A DNA stretch of 7,781 nt. Origin: Acidobacteriota bacterium (GTDB lineage: Bacteria; Acidobacteriota; Terriglobia; UBA7540). The notes beneath the pieces are model-generated. The model saw nothing but the letters and a program-made list of their open reading frames with translations. It was not told where the DNA came from and searched no databases. The position numbers and the translations under genes were made by a program. How positions within the stretch are numbered: the stretch's first letter is position 1; each line of letters opens with the position of its first letter. Below, in pieces: positions 6,541 through 7,781 of this stretch. The stretch is taken from NCBI GenBank assembly GCA_003171295.1, contig PMYF01000742.1, forward strand, positions 1 through 7,781. Reading direction: 5' to 3'.

Positions 6541-7224
6541 GTGTCCGTGAGGTCAAGCTTCAGGATCGGGTTCGCAGTTTTTGTCCTATTGGCCGCTTAC
6601 GTACCGGGAGCAGGGCGCGATGCGGCTTCCCCGCTTTCGCGCCCCATCAGCCACTTCAGCATCGGGAAGACAAGCGTGCTGGACGCGCTGTTTTGGCTTG
6701 GACGCGATGAACGGGTTTGTATTGGGATCGAGTTTTCAGGCAATGATTTGAGCAGGGATGTCCAGGTCGACGTGGATCAGAGCACGATTGGTGAAGTTGT
6801 GAAGAAGATTCTGGGTTCTTCTGACGCTTACCAGCTTTCCGTCTCAGACGGCGTCATCCTGATTCGTAAGAAGGGAGTGAACCCTCCAGCCTGGCTGGAT
6901 CACCGGCTGCCGGAGCTCGAACTACCTAGAACGGAGCTGATGTGGGCCGACATCCGCCTCAGCATGGCGTTGGAGAGGGATCTGAGCCCCTCCTTACAGG
7001 GCTTCGCCGGAGATTCCCCTGGGACGGACCCTATCGACGAGGTGGGACCGTTCCACGAGCGAGAACAAACGGTTCGGCAGCTACTCATCAAGATTGCAGC
7101 TGCATCCCGGGGCGCAAGTTGGTTCCCATCCACCTATGGAGTTCGAGTTTCGTTTCCAGCATGTGTCAACCGCTTCTGGACCTTTGTCACGTACAGCGGG
7201 CAACCAGCGGCACGGCCCAAATAG
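6541..7224 (+). CDS. Secreted protein with STN-like (secretin/TonB N-terminal) domain
   Basis: No named family is certain. The 227-residue product begins with a signal peptide (MSVRSSFRIGFAVFVLLAAY, small residues near 24-25). Residues 38-112 follow the STN pattern of helix (TSVLDALFWLG), strand (CIGIEFSG), strand (VQVDVDQ), helix (TIGEVVKKILG), then two strands (YQLSVSDGVILIRKK); in secretins and TonB receptors this module sits in the periplasm. Residues 128-206 may repeat the layout, ending TVRQLLIKIAAAS...GVRVSF. There is no secretin ring, beta-barrel or further membrane segment, so it is not a complete secretin or receptor. The GTG at 6541 has GAGGGG (6529-6534) 6 nt upstream; a second GTG two codons later is possible. 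It starts 37 nt after the thiolase and could share its transcript. The STN link is by pattern only. Confidence 0.8.
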   Translation: MSVRSSFRIGFAVFVLLAAYVPGAGRDAASPLSRPISHFSIGKTSVLDALFWLGRDERVCIGIEFSGNDLSRDVQVDVDQSTIGEVVKKILGSSDAYQLSVSDGVILIRKKGVNPPAWLDHRLPELELPRTELMWADIRLSMALERDLSPSLQGFAGDSPGTDPIDEVGPFHEREQTVRQLLIKIAAASRGASWFPSTYGVRVSFPACVNRFWTFVTYSGQPAARPK

Positions 7225-7243
7225 AATCCCGGCGCGTCGAAGA

Positions 7244-7266
7244 TCGCCCTCCAAGGGGGGAGGCGA
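7244..7266 (+). promoter_or_regulatory. Hairpin covering a strong Shine-Dalgarno
   Basis: TCGCC-C-TCC (7244-7252, one bulged C) pairs with GGAGGCGA (7259-7266) around the loop AAGGGG. The right arm contains the strongest ribosome-binding sequence in this gap and ends on the A of an ATG. It may be a terminator of the upstream gene (no T-run follows) or a structure that hides a start site. The pairing is seen; its use is inference. Confidence 0.35.
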
Positions 7267-7367
7267 TGATGCGCGGCGGGTCCGAAGATTACTCAATCGC
7301 CAGATGGCCAAATCAAGCAACGACAGGATGGCTTTATGACCCAATTGGAAAATCGCCCAATCGCTGA
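7266..7367 (+). CDS. Possible 33-residue leader or small ORF across the repeat array
   Basis: Tandem ATG codons at 7266 and 7269 follow GGGGGGAGG (7255-7263); the second is at ideal 5-nt spacing. The frame reads MMRGGSEDYSIARW... for 33 codons and stops 16 nt before the dehydrogenase ATG. It has no recognisable domain, and most of it is translated 8-bp repeat, so it may be chance. If translated, it could couple ribosomes to the dehydrogenase start, which has no Shine-Dalgarno of its own. Confidence 0.2.
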   Translation: MMRGGSEDYSIARWPNQATTGWLYDPIGKSPNR

Positions 7368-7390
7368 ATCGCCAAATCACTCAATGTCCA
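7287..7390 (+). repeat. Degenerate 8-bp tandem repeat array (about 13 units)
   Basis: The sequence keeps an 8-base register for 104 nt. Units in order: GATTACTC, AATCGCCA, GATGGCCA, AATCAAGC, AACGACAG, GATGGCTT, TATGACCC, AATTGGAA, AATCGCCC, AATCGCTG, AATCGCCA, AATCACTC, AATGTCCA. The consensus is close to RATSGCCM. The best-conserved run is 7351-7390. The last unit contains the ATG at 7384 of the dehydrogenase gene. I recall similar short-period arrays in intergenic regions of Acidobacteriota, but cannot check that here. The period is read directly; origin and function are unknown. Confidence 0.75.
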
Positions 7391-7680
7391 CCGTTGGAGT
7401 CGTTGGCGCAGGCACGATGGGGCACGGCATTGCGCAGGTGATGGTGCGGGCCGGGCATCGCGTGCTTTTGCTCGATATTTCCCAGGACTTCGTCGAAGCG
7501 GGTGCGAAGAAGGTCGCAAAAGGGCTGCCCCGCGACGTCGAAAAGGCTCGCATGACGGCGGAAGAGCGCGAGCAGGCACTGGCGCGCCTCAGGGCTACGA
7601 CCGTGGTTGCGGAGCTTGCCGCAGCCGACTTCATTATCGAGGCGGTGGCGGAGAAGTTGGTAATCTGGGACCGACCTTAG
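7384..7680 (+). CDS. 3-hydroxyacyl-CoA dehydrogenase, truncated after the NAD-binding region
   Basis: The family oxidises 3-hydroxyacyl-CoA to 3-ketoacyl-CoA with NAD+; 3-hydroxybutyryl-CoA dehydrogenases of this kind are about 280-290 residues. Here only 98 residues are encoded. The Rossmann motif VGVVGAGTMGHGIAQ (4-18) and the acidic end of strand two (LLLDIS, 28-33) are intact, and ADFIIEAVAEKL (81-92) is normal. After that, VIWDRP and a TAG replace the expected helix. The substrate-binding region and C-terminal helical domain are absent, so the product should be inactive. Causes could be insertion or rearrangement near 7660, a frameshift, or an assembly junction. The start at 7384 begins exactly with family sequence; an in-frame ATG at 7336 with a weak AGGA would add 16 residues made of translated 8-bp repeats. 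It is functionally linked to the thiolase upstream. Confidence 0.82.
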   Translation: MSTVGVVGAGTMGHGIAQVMVRAGHRVLLLDISQDFVEAGAKKVAKGLPRDVEKARMTAEEREQALARLRATTVVAELAAADFIIEAVAEKLVIWDRP

Positions 7681-7779
7681 CCCTTACAAAGCAGGTCTGC
7701 GCCAGCCTGCCAGAAGTCTCGTGAGTTCGCGGGTCATCCTGGAGATGAGCAAGCGTAGCGCGACCTGTTCGGTAGGTCC
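7668..7779. repeat. Long imperfect palindrome at the disrupted gene end
   Basis: GGACCGACC (7668-7676) pairs with GGTAGGTCC (7771-7779) with one mismatch. Inside, CAGGTC-T-GCGC (7692-7702) pairs with GCGCGACCTG (7758-7767) with one bulge. A small hairpin, TCATC-CTGGA-GATGA, occupies 7734-7748. The whole could fold as one cruciform or RNA of about 112 nt. It lies where the dehydrogenase loses family resemblance and at the window edge. It could be an end of a mobile or repeated element, but I recognise no known insertion sequence. The last 101 nt hold no convincing gene on the plus strand. Confidence 0.45.
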
Positions 7780-7781
7780 GC

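Noticed and set aside
7287..7390. CRISPR array
   Set aside because: The units are contiguous 8-mers with no spacers and no repeat of 23 nt or more, and no cas gene is near.
7668..7779. Integron attC site
   Set aside because: The palindrome has about the right length, but I do not find the conserved GTTRRRY/RYYYAAC core boxes at its ends, and there is no integrase in the window.
1..7781. A previously undescribed multi-gene system (defence, biosynthesis or transport)
   Set aside because: Neighbouring genes belong to unrelated ordinary functions (pyrimidine synthesis, partner switching, glycosidase, thiolase). Apart from pyrF-pyrE and the kinase-STAS pair, nothing in spacing or content ties them into one system.

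Overview
This window is a GC-rich piece of a bacterial chromosome that starts inside one gene and breaks off near a disrupted one, so it may be a fragment of a draft assembly. The most likely source is an Acidobacteriota member. That is inference from the style of the proteins (the STAS/RsbW pair, the OPRTase with a C-terminal CPLC motif) and from a degenerate 8-bp intergenic repeat of a kind I associate with that phylum. I could not run a search. Four genes appear to use GTG, TTG or otherwise non-obvious starts, and those starts are set by Shine-Dalgarno spacing.

Layout: (1) 1-1220, + strand, the end of pyrF followed 5 nt later by complete pyrE: the last two steps of UMP synthesis in one operon. 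(2) 1221-1447, a structured gap with GC-rich hairpins between convergent genes. (3) 1448-2261, - strand, an RsbW-like anti-sigma kinase overlapping by 32 nt a STAS anti-sigma-factor antagonist: a compact partner-switching module with no sigma factor or phosphatase beside it. (4) 2422-2937, - strand, a small secreted protein of unknown function. (5) 3182-5242, + strand, a large secreted GH20 beta-N-acetylhexosaminidase, divergent from (4). (6) 5325-6503, + strand, a thiolase. (7) 6541-7224, + strand, a secreted protein with an STN-like half and a possible second copy of the same fold. (8) 7287-7390, an array of 8-bp repeats whose last unit supplies the start codon of (9), a 3-hydroxyacyl-CoA dehydrogenase that is open for only 98 codons before its sequence stops resembling the family. 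(10) 7668-7779, a long imperfect palindrome at the edge of the window.

The genes are mostly housekeeping and general metabolism. PyrF and PyrE work in sequence. RsbW and STAS are presumed to bind each other and control an unlinked sigma factor. The thiolase and the dehydrogenase catalyse neighbouring steps of acetoacetyl-CoA/beta-oxidation chemistry, though here they are separated by the unrelated secreted protein. I do not see a defence system, CRISPR array, biosynthetic cluster or complete mobile element. The least explained parts are the 8-bp repeat array and the broken dehydrogenase with its palindromic junction at the right end.
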